Below the pieces are notes generated by a model, which saw only the letters and a list, made by a program, of their open reading frames with translations, searched no databases and had not been told where the DNA came from. Shown here one piece after another: positions 23,078-31,958 of a stretch of DNA of 64,000 bases. The position numbers and the translations under genes were made by a program. Position 1 is the stretch's first letter; each line of letters opens with the position of its first letter. The stretch is from Raineyella sp. LH-20 (lineage in GTDB: Bacteria > Actinomycetota > Actinomycetes > Propionibacteriales > Propionibacteriaceae): NCBI RefSeq assembly GCF_033110965.1, contig NZ_CP137003.1, positions 2,728,001-2,792,000 of the forward strand. The letters are read 5' to 3'.

Positions 23078-23857
23078 TCAGCGCGGGGTGGCGCGGCGGA
23101 CGACCAGGTAGCCGGCCGCGCCGGCGAGGGCGGCGACGGCCAGCACCAGGCTGAAGATCCCGGCGACACCGAGCCCGGCGAACCACCTGATCAGGGCGGG
23201 CCACGCCCGCAGCCAGGTGAGCACGGCGACGGCGGCCAGCAGGGCCCCGGCCAGCGACAGCCCGACGGTGAGCACGCCGGTGACCCGCCACCGCATGTAG
23301 CAGGTGGTCAGCGCCGCGCCGACGAGGAGCGCGGTCAGGCTGAGCGTGAAGGTGGCGTACGCCCCGAGCCACCAGGGCAGGCCGTGGTACCACAGGGCGT
23401 CGAAGACGACGGTGTGGGTGCCCCAGCCACCGGTCACGAGCTCAACCACCCGGAGGGCTGCGAAGGCCAGCGCGAACACGGCCGAGAACACGGTGAACGC
23501 CAGCGTGGTGCCCAGCCAGTAGTCCCGGCGGGTCGCGCCGATGCCGAGGGCGAACTGGAGGGTGGTCGCCACCGCCTGGACGCCGACCACGATGAGGTAC
23601 CAGATCGGCGACAGCACCGCCCAGCTGTACCTCATCCCCTCCTGCATCGCCGCCGGGTCGACGCCGCCGGCGTGGACGATGATCAGGGCGATGGCGATGC
23701 TGAACAGCAGGGCCGCCGCGATGATGATGGCCGGGGTCCAGCCCAGGACCCACAGGTCGACGAACTGGAGTCGGGTCACCCGGACGATGTGCTGCAGGGG
23801 GCCGGGGGAGCGGTGCGTGTCGGTCTCGCGGGAGGTCGGGCGGGTGATGGCTGTCAT
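23078..23857 (-). CDS. ABC transporter permease of a YtrA-controlled system
   Basis: A 259-residue membrane protein with six hydrophobic spans (about 40-60, 83-103, 122-142, 165-185, 195-215 and 230-250). There is no extracellular solute-binding domain, and the pattern fits ABC-2-type export permeases. The start codon overlaps the ATPase stop (ATGA), so both are made from one message and should form one transporter. With a YtrA-type repressor in the same operon it may respond to envelope stress or antimicrobials; the substrate is unknown. Confidence 0.75.
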   Translation of the reverse strand: MTAITRPTSRETDTHRSPGPLQHIVRVTRLQFVDLWVLGWTPAIIIAAALLFSIAIALIIVHAGGVDPAAMQEGMRYSWAVLSPIWYLIVVGVQAVATTLQFALGIGATRRDYWLGTTLAFTVFSAVFALAFAALRVVELVTGGWGTHTVVFDALWYHGLPWWLGAYATFTLSLTALLVGAALTTCYMRWRVTGVLTVGLSLAGALLAAVAVLTWLRAWPALIRWFAGLGVAGIFSLVLAVAALAGAAGYLVVRRATPR

Positions 23858-24753
23858 GAGGTACGTCCTTGTCGGGAGCCGGCGGTCCGATCGATGAGGA
23901 GCTGTTGCAGGGTCACCGGTTCTGCGCTGAGGCCGGCCGCCGCGGCGGGGCCGGCGAGAGCGTCGTACGACTCGCCGACGGTGGCCCGGGCCAGCGGGCC
24001 CGTGCTGTGCCGGGCGAGCACCGTACGACCCTCGACGAAGCGGTCGACCGCCGAGGTGGCGCCGGAGACGACGGTGGTCGACCCGCGAGCGACCTCGGCA
24101 TCGGCGTCGAGGAGGAGACGGCCCCGGTCGATCAGCAGGATGTGGTCGAGCAGCGGCGAGATCTCGTCGATCAGGTGGGTGGAGATGACGATCGTCCGCG
24201 GCCGCTCGGCATAGTCGGCCAGCAGCACGTCATAGAACAGTTGGCGGGCCACCGCGTCCAGCCCCAGGTAGGGCTCGTCGAAGAAGGTCAGCGGTGCCCG
24301 GGAGGCCAGCCCGACGATGATGCCGACCATGGACAGTTCGCCGCGGGACAGCTTCACGATCGGCCGGCGCAGCGGGAGGCGGAAGCTGTCGACGAGCGAG
24401 GCAGCCAGGTCGGCGTCCCAGCCGGGGAAGAACCACGGCGCGACCGCGAGGACGTGGCGCGCGTGGAACGAGGTGGGGTATTTCTGCGCCTCCGCGACGA
24501 ACGACACCCGGCCAAGCACCCGGGGGTTCTCCGCCGGGGACTCGCCGAAGACCTCCACCTCCCCGTCGTCGGGGAAGATCTGGCCGGTGAGGACCTGCAT
24601 CAGCGTGGTCTTGCCGGCGCCGTTGCGGCCGAGCAGGCCGACGATCCGCTGCGCCGGCACGGCGAGGTCGAGCCGGTCGAGGGCGGTGAGCTCGCCGTAG
24701 CGCTTGGTGAGTCGGTGGGTGCGGATGACGGGCGCCACCGTGGTGGTGGACAT
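23854..24753 (-). CDS. ABC transporter ATP-binding protein
   Basis: A 299-residue ATPase. Walker A is GRNGAGKT at 42-49 and Walker B TFFDE at 156-160. The H-loop is STH with His193. The signature motif reads LSRGE at 135-139 instead of LSGGQ, a change often seen in YtrB-like ATPases. ATG 24753 is four bases after the stop of the GntR gene; the longer open frame upstream overlaps that regulator and is not coding. It drives the permease encoded next. Confidence 0.88.
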   Translation of the reverse strand: MSTTTVAPVIRTHRLTKRYGELTALDRLDLAVPAQRIVGLLGRNGAGKTTLMQVLTGQIFPDDGEVEVFGESPAENPRVLGRVSFVAEAQKYPTSFHARHVLAVAPWFFPGWDADLAASLVDSFRLPLRRPIVKLSRGELSMVGIIVGLASRAPLTFFDEPYLGLDAVARQLFYDVLLADYAERPRTIVISTHLIDEISPLLDHILLIDRGRLLLDADAEVARGSTTVVSGATSAVDRFVEGRTVLARHSTGPLARATVGESYDALAGPAAAAGLSAEPVTLQQLLIDRTAGSRQGRTS

Positions 24754-24757
24754 GGCG

Positions 24758-25141
24758 TCACACTCCTGAGGACTGGTCCGCCGGCAGGCCGCCGGCGGTG
24801 TGATGGATGAGCGCGGTGAGGTCGTCCAGGCTGATGCCCAGCCGTCGGGCCTCCGCGAGCAGGGGGCGTACGTACTCGTCGGCGAAGGCAGCTCGGCGTC
24901 GGCTGCGGAGCCGTTCGGTGGCACCAGGGGCGACGAACATGCCGATGCCACGGCGCTTCTCGACCAGACCGCCCGCCAGCAGTTGGTTGACGCCCTTGCC
25001 GGCGGTCGCCGGGTTGATCCGGTAAAAGCCGGCCAGCTCGTTGGTGGAGGGGATCTGGTCGCCCTCCTTCAGCCCGCCTTCGACGATCTGGCGTTCGATC
25101 TCCTGGGCGAGTTGCAGGTAGAGGGGCTGGGAGTCGTCCAC
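24758..25141 (-). CDS. GntR-family (YtrA subfamily) transcriptional regulator
   Basis: The product starts MDDSQPLYLQLAQEIERQIV from GTG 25141: a winged helix (QIPSTNELAGFYRINPATAGKGVNQLLAGGLVEKRRGIGMFV) and a short helical dimerisation tail, 127 residues. That length and the lack of a ligand domain define YtrA-type repressors. GTG 25141 is preferred because AAGGAGG lies four bases upstream (25146-25152). An in-frame ATG at 25159 would place this ribosome site inside the gene and start within the operator. It is the first gene of the regulator-ATPase-permease operon and probably represses itself. Confidence 0.85.
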   Translation of the reverse strand: MDDSQPLYLQLAQEIERQIVEGGLKEGDQIPSTNELAGFYRINPATAGKGVNQLLAGGLVEKRRGIGMFVAPGATERLRSRRRAAFADEYVRPLLAEARRLGISLDDLTALIHHTAGGLPADQSSGV

Positions 25142-25158
25142 CTCACCTCCTTGGTTCA

Positions 25159-25213
25159 TTACTTATGTAACTAAGTAAGCATCCAGGAGGGCCGGGTGTC
25201 AAGTGGGTGTCAA
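25159..25213 (-). promoter_or_regulatory. Operator/promoter of the YtrA-type operon
   Basis: A perfect palindrome TTACTTA-N6-TAAGTAA spans 25159-25178, strikingly AT-rich for this genome. Two TTGACA hexamers lie upstream on the minus strand (25197-25202 and 25208-25213), 11 bases apart. With the nearer one as -35, the -10 would fall inside the palindrome, the usual place for a repressor to block transcription. Half-sites of this kind are typical of GntR/YtrA operators. Confidence 0.65.
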
Positions 25214-25302
25214 GGCCTGGCCGGCCGTCCTGTGGCGGGATTCGTCGTCTGGTGGGCGGACCGGGCGTTCGTTTGCCGGTCGACACCGACGTTTCTCAGG
25301 TC

Positions 25303-25473
25303 CCCCGACGGTCCGCGAGAACCCCGACGTTCTACGGCGGAACAAGGTCGGGGTTGCCGGCAAGCGTCGGGGAAGTTGAGAACCGTCGGGGAAGTCGCGA
25401 ACCGTCGGGGTCCTGGCAGTCGTCGGGGTACTGGGTGCTGGAGGATCGTCAGGGTGCTGGAGAGTCGTCGGGG
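25303..25473. repeat. Degenerate 19-base array of CGTCGGGG motifs
   Basis: CGTCGGGG starts at 25365, 25384, 25403, 25421 and 25466, with a variant (CGTCAGGG) at 25447; spacings are 19, 19, 18, 26 and 19 bases. GTCGGGG also occurs at 25347. Two inverted copies (CCCCGACG) precede the array at 25303 and 25322. No coding frame here looks real. The regular G4 runs on one strand could form G-quadruplex structures. Together with the next repeat this fills the gene-free stretch 25142-25625. Confidence 0.7.
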
Positions 25474-25500
25474 TGCCGGAGGATCGTGGACCAGTGGGAA

Positions 25501-25549
<49 letters not shown>

Positions 25550-25571
25550 CGGGGCGCTCAGGTGATGCGAA

Positions 25572-25601
25572 ACCCCGCTGATGGAGCACCATCAGCGGGG
25601 T
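25572..25601 (-). terminator. Rho-independent-type terminator of the CYTH-CHAD gene
   Basis: A perfect 13-base stem with a four-base loop begins 25 bases after the stop of the minus-strand gene. On that strand it is followed by TTTCGC, a short T-run. It is one of the clearest intrinsic-type terminators in the window. Confidence 0.8.
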
Positions 25602-25625
25602 CGACGCAGGACGGCGGTCGGGGGC

Positions 25626-27188
25626 TCAGCCCTTGGCGTCCCAGCTGTCGGGGCCGCGGCGGACTGCCCGACGCAGCGCGGCCCGGGCGGCCGGCAGGTC
25701 GCGGTCGAGGTCGCCGAGCTGGGCGCCGAACAGCACGCCGTACGTGAACGTCGGCTCGCCCGCCGCCGCGGCGGCGTCGGCCAGCCGCAGCAGCCGCTCC
25801 CGGGCGACCACGGCGTCGTTCATCTCGCCGAACACCTCGGTCACCGCCTCCCAGTCCCGGGCCGAGGACGCGGCATCCTCCCCGTAGACGGCGGTGAGCG
25901 CCTCGCAGGCGTAGCGGACGACCTTGGACTTCTTACGGACGTCGTGCAGCGCGGTCAGCCGCTCCGCGCCCGCGGTCTCCTCGGCGGTGGTGTGGGCCTT
26001 GCGGACCCGGCGGATCGCCCGGTCCACCAGTGGGATCGCCCGCTCCGACACCCGCGCGTCGGCGACCTGCTCCAGCGGTGGGTCGGTCAGCCAGCGGCTC
26101 AGCGCGACCATCAGGGCGGTGTAGCGATCGTCCCTCAGGCAGGCCGCGACACCGGCCAGGGCCTGCTGGTGGGTGGCCTCCAGCTCGTTCTCCATCCGGG
26201 CCCGGACCGGGCCGATCACCGACTCGGGCGGCAGCGCGTCGAGTCGGTCCAGCAGCTTCGCCTTCTGCACCTCGGCGTCGCGGGCGTGGCCGAGCTCGGT
26301 GGCGTACCACTGCAGCTCGTCGCGCAGCGTACGGACCGCCTCGGTGTCGAACAGGTCGTCGAAGACCCGCAGGATGCTGCGCAGCCGCCGTGAGGCGACC
26401 CGGGCCTTGTGTACGGCGTCGGGGGCATCGACCGCGACCGCTTCCTCGCGGCCCTGCAGCACCCCGACGTGGGTCGCCAGAGCGGCCAGCACCGTACGGG
26501 ACAGCAGGTCGGCCGGGGAGGGGACGTGGGCCGCGGCCTGCGCCGGGGCGTCGCCGAGAGCCTGGTTGATCTTGGCCGGGGAGGTGGCCGGCACGATGCC
26601 GGCCCACTGGAAGCGTTCGGTCACCGCGTCGAGGAAGCTGCGATCGCCCTCGAGCAGCTCGACCTCGATCTCCCGCCAGGTGGTCTCCTGGCCGGGGGTG
26701 CCGGGTAGCGCCAGCCGGCTCGCGGTCACCGTGTCGTCGGCCAGCTCGGCCAGCGGGGTGCCGGTGGCCGGGTCGGCGAGGATCCGTACGGTCCGGACGG
26801 TCTGCAGGCGGGCGACCGGCACCAGCGGGACGGCGCCGACCCGCTCACCGACCGCGGCGCGCAGCGCGCGCGGCACCACCAGGGGATCGGGGCTGGCATC
26901 CAGCGGCACGTGCAGCTCGGTGCGGGTGCCCTCCACCGGCGGGAGCTTGACGTGCCAGGCGGCGTCGGCGCCGCCGGTGCGCCGGCGCAGAGTGACCCGG
27001 GCGCGGTTCAGGTCGTACGTCGGGGAGTCGAAGTAGGTGGCGTCGAGGTGCAGGACCTGCGGCTCGCCCATCGTGGCGAGGCCGTCCAACCCGGGCACTC
27101 GGGCGCCGGGGAGGAGCGCGAACTTGCGTTCGGTCTCGGCCTTCACCTGGGGGCCGGACGCCGGGTCGGTCTGGACTTCGGACACCAC
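25626..27188 (-). CDS. CYTH-CHAD domain protein (triphosphate tunnel metalloenzyme family)
   Basis: A 520-residue two-domain protein. Residues about 15-210 form a CYTH domain with the signature ExExK in AETERKFAL and alternating charged beta strands (RVTLRRRTGG, WHVKLPP, WREIEVELLEG), which binds triphosphates through metal ions. Residues about 225-510 form a helical CHAD domain (VHKARVASRRLRSILRVF, HDVRKKSKVVRYACEAL) with conserved His and basic residues known to bind polyphosphate. Such fusions are thought to act in inorganic polyphosphate or triphosphate metabolism. The GTG start follows GAGGAG. It is divergent from dnaE with about 90 bases between. Confidence 0.9.
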   Translation of the reverse strand: MVSEVQTDPASGPQVKAETERKFALLPGARVPGLDGLATMGEPQVLHLDATYFDSPTYDLNRARVTLRRRTGGADAAWHVKLPPVEGTRTELHVPLDASPDPLVVPRALRAAVGERVGAVPLVPVARLQTVRTVRILADPATGTPLAELADDTVTASRLALPGTPGQETTWREIEVELLEGDRSFLDAVTERFQWAGIVPATSPAKINQALGDAPAQAAAHVPSPADLLSRTVLAALATHVGVLQGREEAVAVDAPDAVHKARVASRRLRSILRVFDDLFDTEAVRTLRDELQWYATELGHARDAEVQKAKLLDRLDALPPESVIGPVRARMENELEATHQQALAGVAACLRDDRYTALMVALSRWLTDPPLEQVADARVSERAIPLVDRAIRRVRKAHTTAEETAGAERLTALHDVRKKSKVVRYACEALTAVYGEDAASSARDWEAVTEVFGEMNDAVVARERLLRLADAAAAAGEPTFTYGVLFGAQLGDLDRDLPAARAALRRAVRRGPDSWDAKG

Positions 27189-27275
27189 TGCTCCTCATCG
27201 ACGGGGAATGCCAGTCTACCGGGCTACTCTGGTCCCTGCCCGTCCGCTCGATGCCCAGGAGGTGGCAGCCGCCCG

Positions 27276-30200
27276 ATGGCCGGTTCGCTCGACGATTCGT
27301 TCGTCCATCTGCATGTCCATTCCGAGTTCTCGATGCTGGACGGCGCCGCGCGGGTGCCCGACATGTTCCAGCGCGCCGAGGAACTCGGCATGCCGGCGAT
27401 CGCCGTCACTGACCACGGCAACATGTTCGGGGCGTACGAGTTCTGGAAGACGTCGAAGAACTTCGACGTCAAGCCGATCATCGGCTGCGAGACGTACATG
27501 ACGCCGAAGACGCACCGCTCGGAGCGCAAGCGGGTGCAGTGGGGCGACGGCACCGGCGACGACGTCTCCGCCAAGGGCGCCTACACCCACATGACGCTGT
27601 GGTCGGAGACGACCGAGGGCATGCACAACCTGTTCCGGCTCGAGTCGTACGCCTCGATCGAGGGGTTCTTCTACAAGCCGCGGGTGGACCGCGAGCTGCT
27701 GCACCGCTACGCCAAGGGCTTGATCGCCACCACCGGCTGCCCGTCCGGCGAGGTGCAGACCTACCTGCGGCTGGGGCAGTACGACAACGCCTTGGCATCG
27801 GCCGCGGAGTTCCGCGACATCTTCGGCAAGGACAACTTCTACGTCGAGATCATGGACCACGGGCTGGACATCGAGACCCGGGTCCGCGAAGGCCTGATGC
27901 GGATCAGCAAGGAGCTGAACCTGCCGCCCGTCGTCACCAACGACTCGCACTACGTGTCGAAGGACGACTCGCACGCCCACGACGCCCTGCTGTGCGTCTC
28001 GGCCGGGGCCCACCTGGCCGACACCAACCGCTTCCGGTTCAACGGCGACGGCTACTACCTGAAGTCCCCCCGGGAGATGCGCGAGCTGTTCCGCGAGATC
28101 CCCGAGGCCTGCGACAACACCCTGGCGATCGCCGAACGCTGCGAGATCGGCTTCGACAACGCCATCGGCAAGTTCATGCCGCACTTCGACGTGCCCGCCG
28201 GCGAGACCGAGGAGTCCTGGTTCATCGCCCAGGTCAACCAGGGGCTGCACGACCGCTACCCCGACGGGATCAGCACCGAGGTGCGCGACCGCGCCGACTA
28301 CGAGATCGGCGTCATCCAGCAGATGGGCTTCCCGGGCTACTTCCTGGTGGTCTCCGACTACATCAAGTGGGCCAAGGCGCAGGGCATCAAGGTCGGCCCG
28401 GGCCGTGGTTCCGGTGCCGGCTCGATGTGCGCGTACGCCCTGCACATCACCGAGCTGGACCCGATCCAGCACGGCCTGATCTTCGAGCGCTTCCTCAACC
28501 CGGAGCGCATCTCGATGCCCGACTTCGACATCGACTTCGACGACCGTCGCCGTGGCGACGTGATCCAGTACGTCACCGACAAGTACGGCGCCGACAAGGT
28601 CAGCGCCATCGTCACGTACGGCACCATCAAGGCCAAGCAGGCGGTCAAGGACGCCGGCCGGGTGCTCGGCAAGCCCTACTCGCTCGGCGACCAGATCACC
28701 AAGGCGATGCCCGACCCGGTGATGGGCAAGGACGTCCCGCTGCAGAAGCTCTTCGACGACAAGCACGAGCGCTACCTGGAGGGCCAGGAGTTCCGGGCGT
28801 TGTACGACGCCGAACCGGAGGTTCGTGAGGTCGTCGACACGGCGATGGGCCTGGAGGGCCTGAAGCGGCAGTGGGGCGTGCACGCCTGCGGCATGATCAT
28901 GTCGTCGGAGCCGATCATGGACGTCGTCCCACTGATGAAGCGGGAGCAGGACGGCCAGATCATCACCCAGTTCGACTACCCGTCGTGCGAGTCGCTGGGC
29001 CTGATCAAGATGGACTTCCTGGGCCTGCGCAACCTCACGATCCTCGCTGACGCGCTGGAGAACATCACGCTCAACCAGGACCAGGAGGTGGTGCTGGAGA
29101 AGCTCACCCTGGACGACCCGGCCACCTTCAAGCTGCTGCAGGCCGGCGACACGCTGGGTGTGTTCCAGCTGGACGGCGGGCCGATGCGGGCGCTGCTGCG
29201 CTCGATGCAGCCCGACTGCTTCGACGACATCTCCGCCGTCGGTGCGCTCTACCGCCCGGGCCCGATGGGTGCCGACTCGCACAACAAGTACGCCCGACGG
29301 AAGACCGGCAAGGAGCCGGTGGAGCCGATCCATCCGGAGCTGGAGGAGCCGCTGAAGGACATCCTCGGCGAGACGTACGGTCTGATCGTCTACCAGGAGC
29401 AGGTGATGGCGATCGCCCAGAAGCTGGCCGGCTACACCCTGGGTGGCGCCGACATGCTGCGCCGGGCGATGGGCAAGAAGAAGAAGAAGGAGCTGGACGC
29501 CCAGTTCGAGACCTTCAAGAACGGGATGCTGGAGCGCGGCTACTCCGAGGAGTCGATGCAGACCCTCTGGGACATCCTGCTGCCGTTCTCCAACTACGCG
29601 TTCAACAAGGCCCACTCCGCGGCGTACGGCCTGGTGTCCTACTGGACCGCCTACCTCAAGGCGAACTTCCCGGTGGAGTACATGGCCGCACTGCTGCAGT
29701 CGGTCAAGGACGACAAGGACAAGATGGCGGTCTACCTCGGCGAGTGCCGGCGGATGGGCATCGAGGTGCTGCCGCCCGACGTCAACGAGTCCGCCGCCCA
29801 GTTCACCCCTGTCGGGGACGCGATCCGCTTCGGCCTCACCGCGGTCCGCAACGTCGGCGAGCACGTCGTCGAGGAGATCATCGCCACCCGCCGGGAATGC
29901 GGCCGGGCCTCGTCCTTCAACGAGTTCCTCGATCAGGCGCCGTTGGCGGTGTGCAACAAGCGGCTGATCGAGTCGCTGATCAAGGCCGGCGCCTTCGACT
30001 CGATGGGGCACCACCGCCGCGGGCTGATGGAGTGCTTCGAGGAGGCGATCGACAAGATCACCAGCCGCAAGCGCAACGAGGCGAACGGCCAGGACGACCT
30101 GTTCGGGGTGTTCGGCGCGGAGTCCGACGAGGCGGACCCGACAGCCGTCGTGGTGCCGGACCTGGAGGAGTGGGACAAGCGGACCAAGCTCGCCTTCGAG

Positions 30201-30815
30201 CGGGAGATGCTCGGCCTCTACGTCTCCGACCACCCGCTGCAGGGCATGGAGCCGGTGCTCGCCCGGCTGTCCGACAGCGGGATCGAGCAGATCCTCGACG
30301 AGGACGGCCCTAAGGACGGGGAACAGATCACCATCGCCGGGATGATCACCCAGGTGGTCCGCAAGCAGAACAAGCGCGGCGACCTGTGGGCACTGATCTA
30401 CGTCGAGGACCTCGGCGGCTCGATCGAGGTGAAGTGCTTCAACAAGGTCTATCAGCTCGTTGCGCCGATCCTCGCCCCGGACACCATCGTCCAGGTGAGG
30501 GGGACCGTACGCCGCGAGGAGGAGACGGTCTCGATCTTCGCCCGGGAGGTGACGCTGCCCAACATCAGCGACGACCCGCACGGCCCGATCGTCATCACCA
30601 TCCCCGCGGTGAGCTGCACCCCGCCGCGGATCGAACAGCTGCGCGACGTGCTGGCCGCCCACCCGGGCGCCACCGAGGTGCGGGTCCGGCTGCGCGGCAG
30701 CGGCGGAACAAGTGTCTGGCGGGTCCAGCCGGGGCTGCGGGTCGACGCCTCGGTGTCAGTGATGGCCGACCTGAAGGCGCTGCTCGGGCCGGCGAACGTG
30801 AGCGCCGCCGGATGA
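27276..30815 (+). CDS. dnaE: DNA polymerase III alpha subunit DnaE
   Basis: The replicative polymerase catalytic subunit (1179 residues, DnaE1 type). The N-terminal PHP domain is intact (HLHVHSEFSMLDGAARV, TDHGNMFG), as in actinobacteria where it serves as the proofreading exonuclease. The palm carries the catalytic aspartates in PDFDIDFDD (Asp416, Asp418). The GPGRGSGAGS and RPGPMGADSH blocks, helix-hairpin-helix, OB fold (ITIAGMITQVV) and a C-terminal domain follow. ATG 27276 puts the PHP motif close to the N-terminus; AGGAGG lies 13 bases before it. A TACTCT box (27225-27230) may be the promoter. The stop overlaps the next gene. Confidence 0.96.
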   Translation: MAGSLDDSFVHLHVHSEFSMLDGAARVPDMFQRAEELGMPAIAVTDHGNMFGAYEFWKTSKNFDVKPIIGCETYMTPKTHRSERKRVQWGDGTGDDVSAKGAYTHMTLWSETTEGMHNLFRLESYASIEGFFYKPRVDRELLHRYAKGLIATTGCPSGEVQTYLRLGQYDNALASAAEFRDIFGKDNFYVEIMDHGLDIETRVREGLMRISKELNLPPVVTNDSHYVSKDDSHAHDALLCVSAGAHLADTNRFRFNGDGYYLKSPREMRELFREIPEACDNTLAIAERCEIGFDNAIGKFMPHFDVPAGETEESWFIAQVNQGLHDRYPDGISTEVRDRADYEIGVIQQMGFPGYFLVVSDYIKWAKAQGIKVGPGRGSGAGSMCAYALHITELDPIQHGLIFERFLNPERISMPDFDIDFDDRRRGDVIQYVTDKYGADKVSAIVTYGTIKAKQAVKDAGRVLGKPYSLGDQITKAMPDPVMGKDVPLQKLFDDKHERYLEGQEFRALYDAEPEVREVVDTAMGLEGLKRQWGVHACGMIMSSEPIMDVVPLMKREQDGQIITQFDYPSCESLGLIKMDFLGLRNLTILADALENITLNQDQEVVLEKLTLDDPATFKLLQAGDTLGVFQLDGGPMRALLRSMQPDCFDDISAVGALYRPGPMGADSHNKYARRKTGKEPVEPIHPELEEPLKDILGETYGLIVYQEQVMAIAQKLAGYTLGGADMLRRAMGKKKKKELDAQFETFKNGMLERGYSEESMQTLWDILLPFSNYAFNKAHSAAYGLVSYWTAYLKANFPVEYMAALLQSVKDDKDKMAVYLGECRRMGIEVLPPDVNESAAQFTPVGDAIRFGLTAVRNVGEHVVEEIIATRRECGRASSFNEFLDQAPLAVCNKRLIESLIKAGAFDSMGHHRRGLMECFEEAIDKITSRKRNEANGQDDLFGVFGAESDEADPTAVVVPDLEEWDKRTKLAFEREMLGLYVSDHPLQGMEPVLARLSDSGIEQILDEDGPKDGEQITIAGMITQVVRKQNKRGDLWALIYVEDLGGSIEVKCFNKVYQLVAPILAPDTIVQVRGTVRREEETVSIFAREVTLPNISDDPHGPIVITIPAVSCTPPRIEQLRDVLAAHPGATEVRVRLRGSGGTSVWRVQPGLRVDASVSVMADLKALLGPANVSAAG

Positions 30816-31447
30816 CCCGTCGCTTCCCGCACCGCGGCTGGCCGGAGGCGGCGTACCTGCTGGCCGCGGTGGCCCTCGGCGGGATCGGTGGGGTGGTGTG
30901 GCGGACGACCACCCCGCTGCCCGGCTACACCGTCCAGCCGGACGGCCAGGCACTGATCAGCGAGCTCGGGCTGACCCAGCTCTTCGTCGCCGATGCCCGG
31001 TACGCGGTGATCGGGATGGCCGGTGGGTTGCTGATGGGGCTGCTGGCGATGCTGGTGCTGCGGCGCCGCGGCTGGTGGGTGGTCGTCTGGACCACCGGCG
31101 GGTCGGTCCTCGCCGGGCTGGCGGCCTGGGGTGCCGGCGTGGTCGGGGCCGTGCCGCTGAAGGATCGGCTGGCGCACGCCACGGCCGGCCGGACCGAACC
31201 GGTCGACCTGGTCCTGCACTCTCCGGTGGCGGTGCTGCTGTGGCCGTTCGCGGCGATGCTGCTGGTGCTGCTGTGGAGCGCGTTCACCGCGGAGCCCGGG
31301 CAGTCGCCGCGCCCGCGACGTTCAGCGCAGGGTCCTGCGCAGGGTCCAGCGCAGGGTGTGGGGCACTCAGTCGAGGGTGCGGATGGTGGCCACCCGGGCG
31401 TCGAGCAGCCCGACCAGGTCGGCGGGCGCGATCTCCAGCTTGAGTGA
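30812..31447 (+). CDS. Membrane protein downstream of dnaE (DUF2567-like)
   Basis: A 211-residue protein whose ATG overlaps the dnaE stop. Four hydrophobic spans lie at about 14-30, 65-83, 88-110 and 133-152. The segment GLTQLFVADARYAVIGMAGG before span two resembles actinobacterial DUF2567 proteins, but I am not sure. The tail from about 155 is Gln/Gly-rich with repeated AQGP and is encoded antisense to the end of ybaK for 81 bases (31367-31447). That tail may be a by-product of losing an earlier stop codon. Function unknown. Confidence 0.65.
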   Translation: MTRRFPHRGWPEAAYLLAAVALGGIGGVVWRTTTPLPGYTVQPDGQALISELGLTQLFVADARYAVIGMAGGLLMGLLAMLVLRRRGWWVVVWTTGGSVLAGLAAWGAGVVGAVPLKDRLAHATAGRTEPVDLVLHSPVAVLLWPFAAMLLVLLWSAFTAEPGQSPRPRRSAQGPAQGPAQGVGHSVEGADGGHPGVEQPDQVGGRDLQLE

Positions 31448-31873
31448 CCGCTTGCCCGCCGACACGTACATGGTCTCCTGTGTCAGCGCGGAGTCGTCCA
31501 CCACCGTGAGCAACCGCGTGCGCTGACCGAGTGGCGAGATGCCGCCCACCACATAGCCGCTGGACCGCTCGGCGACCGCAGGATCGGCCATCTGGGCCTT
31601 CTTGGCGCCCACCGCGCGGGCCAGCGCCTTGAGGTCGAGGTGGTGACTGACGGGGACCACGCCGACCACCAGTCGCCCGGAGCAGTCGGCGATCAGCGTC
31701 TTGAACACCCGGTCCGGGCTCACGCCCATCTGACGGGCCGACTCCGGGCCGAGCTCGCCACGGGCGTGCATGTCGGCGGCATGCTCGTGCAGCGTATGGG
31801 CGATCCCGGCCCGGACCACCGCCTGCAGGGCAGGGGTGCCGGTCGCCTCGTGGGTCTTGGAGTGCTTGGCCAT
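31367..31873 (-). CDS. ybaK: Cys-tRNA(Pro)/Cys-tRNA(Cys) deacylase YbaK
   Basis: A 168-residue trans-editing factor that removes Cys wrongly loaded on tRNA(Pro) by ProRS. The fold and the catalytic lysine (Lys58 in DRVFKTLI) are clear, with VVPVSHHLDLKALARAVGAKKAQMA and YVVGGISPLGQ, both typical of YbaK/EbsC. The start is ATG 31873. Its 3' end overlaps the dnaE-linked membrane gene on the opposite strand. Confidence 0.9.
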   Translation of the reverse strand: MAKHSKTHEATGTPALQAVVRAGIAHTLHEHAADMHARGELGPESARQMGVSPDRVFKTLIADCSGRLVVGVVPVSHHLDLKALARAVGAKKAQMADPAVAERSSGYVVGGISPLGQRTRLLTVVDDSALTQETMYVSAGKRSLKLEIAPADLVGLLDARVATIRTLD

Positions 31874-31958
31874 GTGGTCGATGCTGCCACTGTTCCTCGT
31901 CGGCCTCGGTCTGGCGTCAGGACGCGGCTGGACCGCGGCCCACGGTCACCTCGTCGGC

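Noticed and set aside
23056-23085. 15-base direct repeat as an attachment site
   Set aside because: Only two adjacent copies, no integrase or tRNA gene nearby. It is best read as a small tandem duplication at the permease stop codon.
27216-30662. A 1148-codon open frame on the minus strand opposite dnaE
   Set aside because: Shadow of dnaE: composition dominated by His, Arg, Val, Leu and Gly, no motif, no ribosome site.
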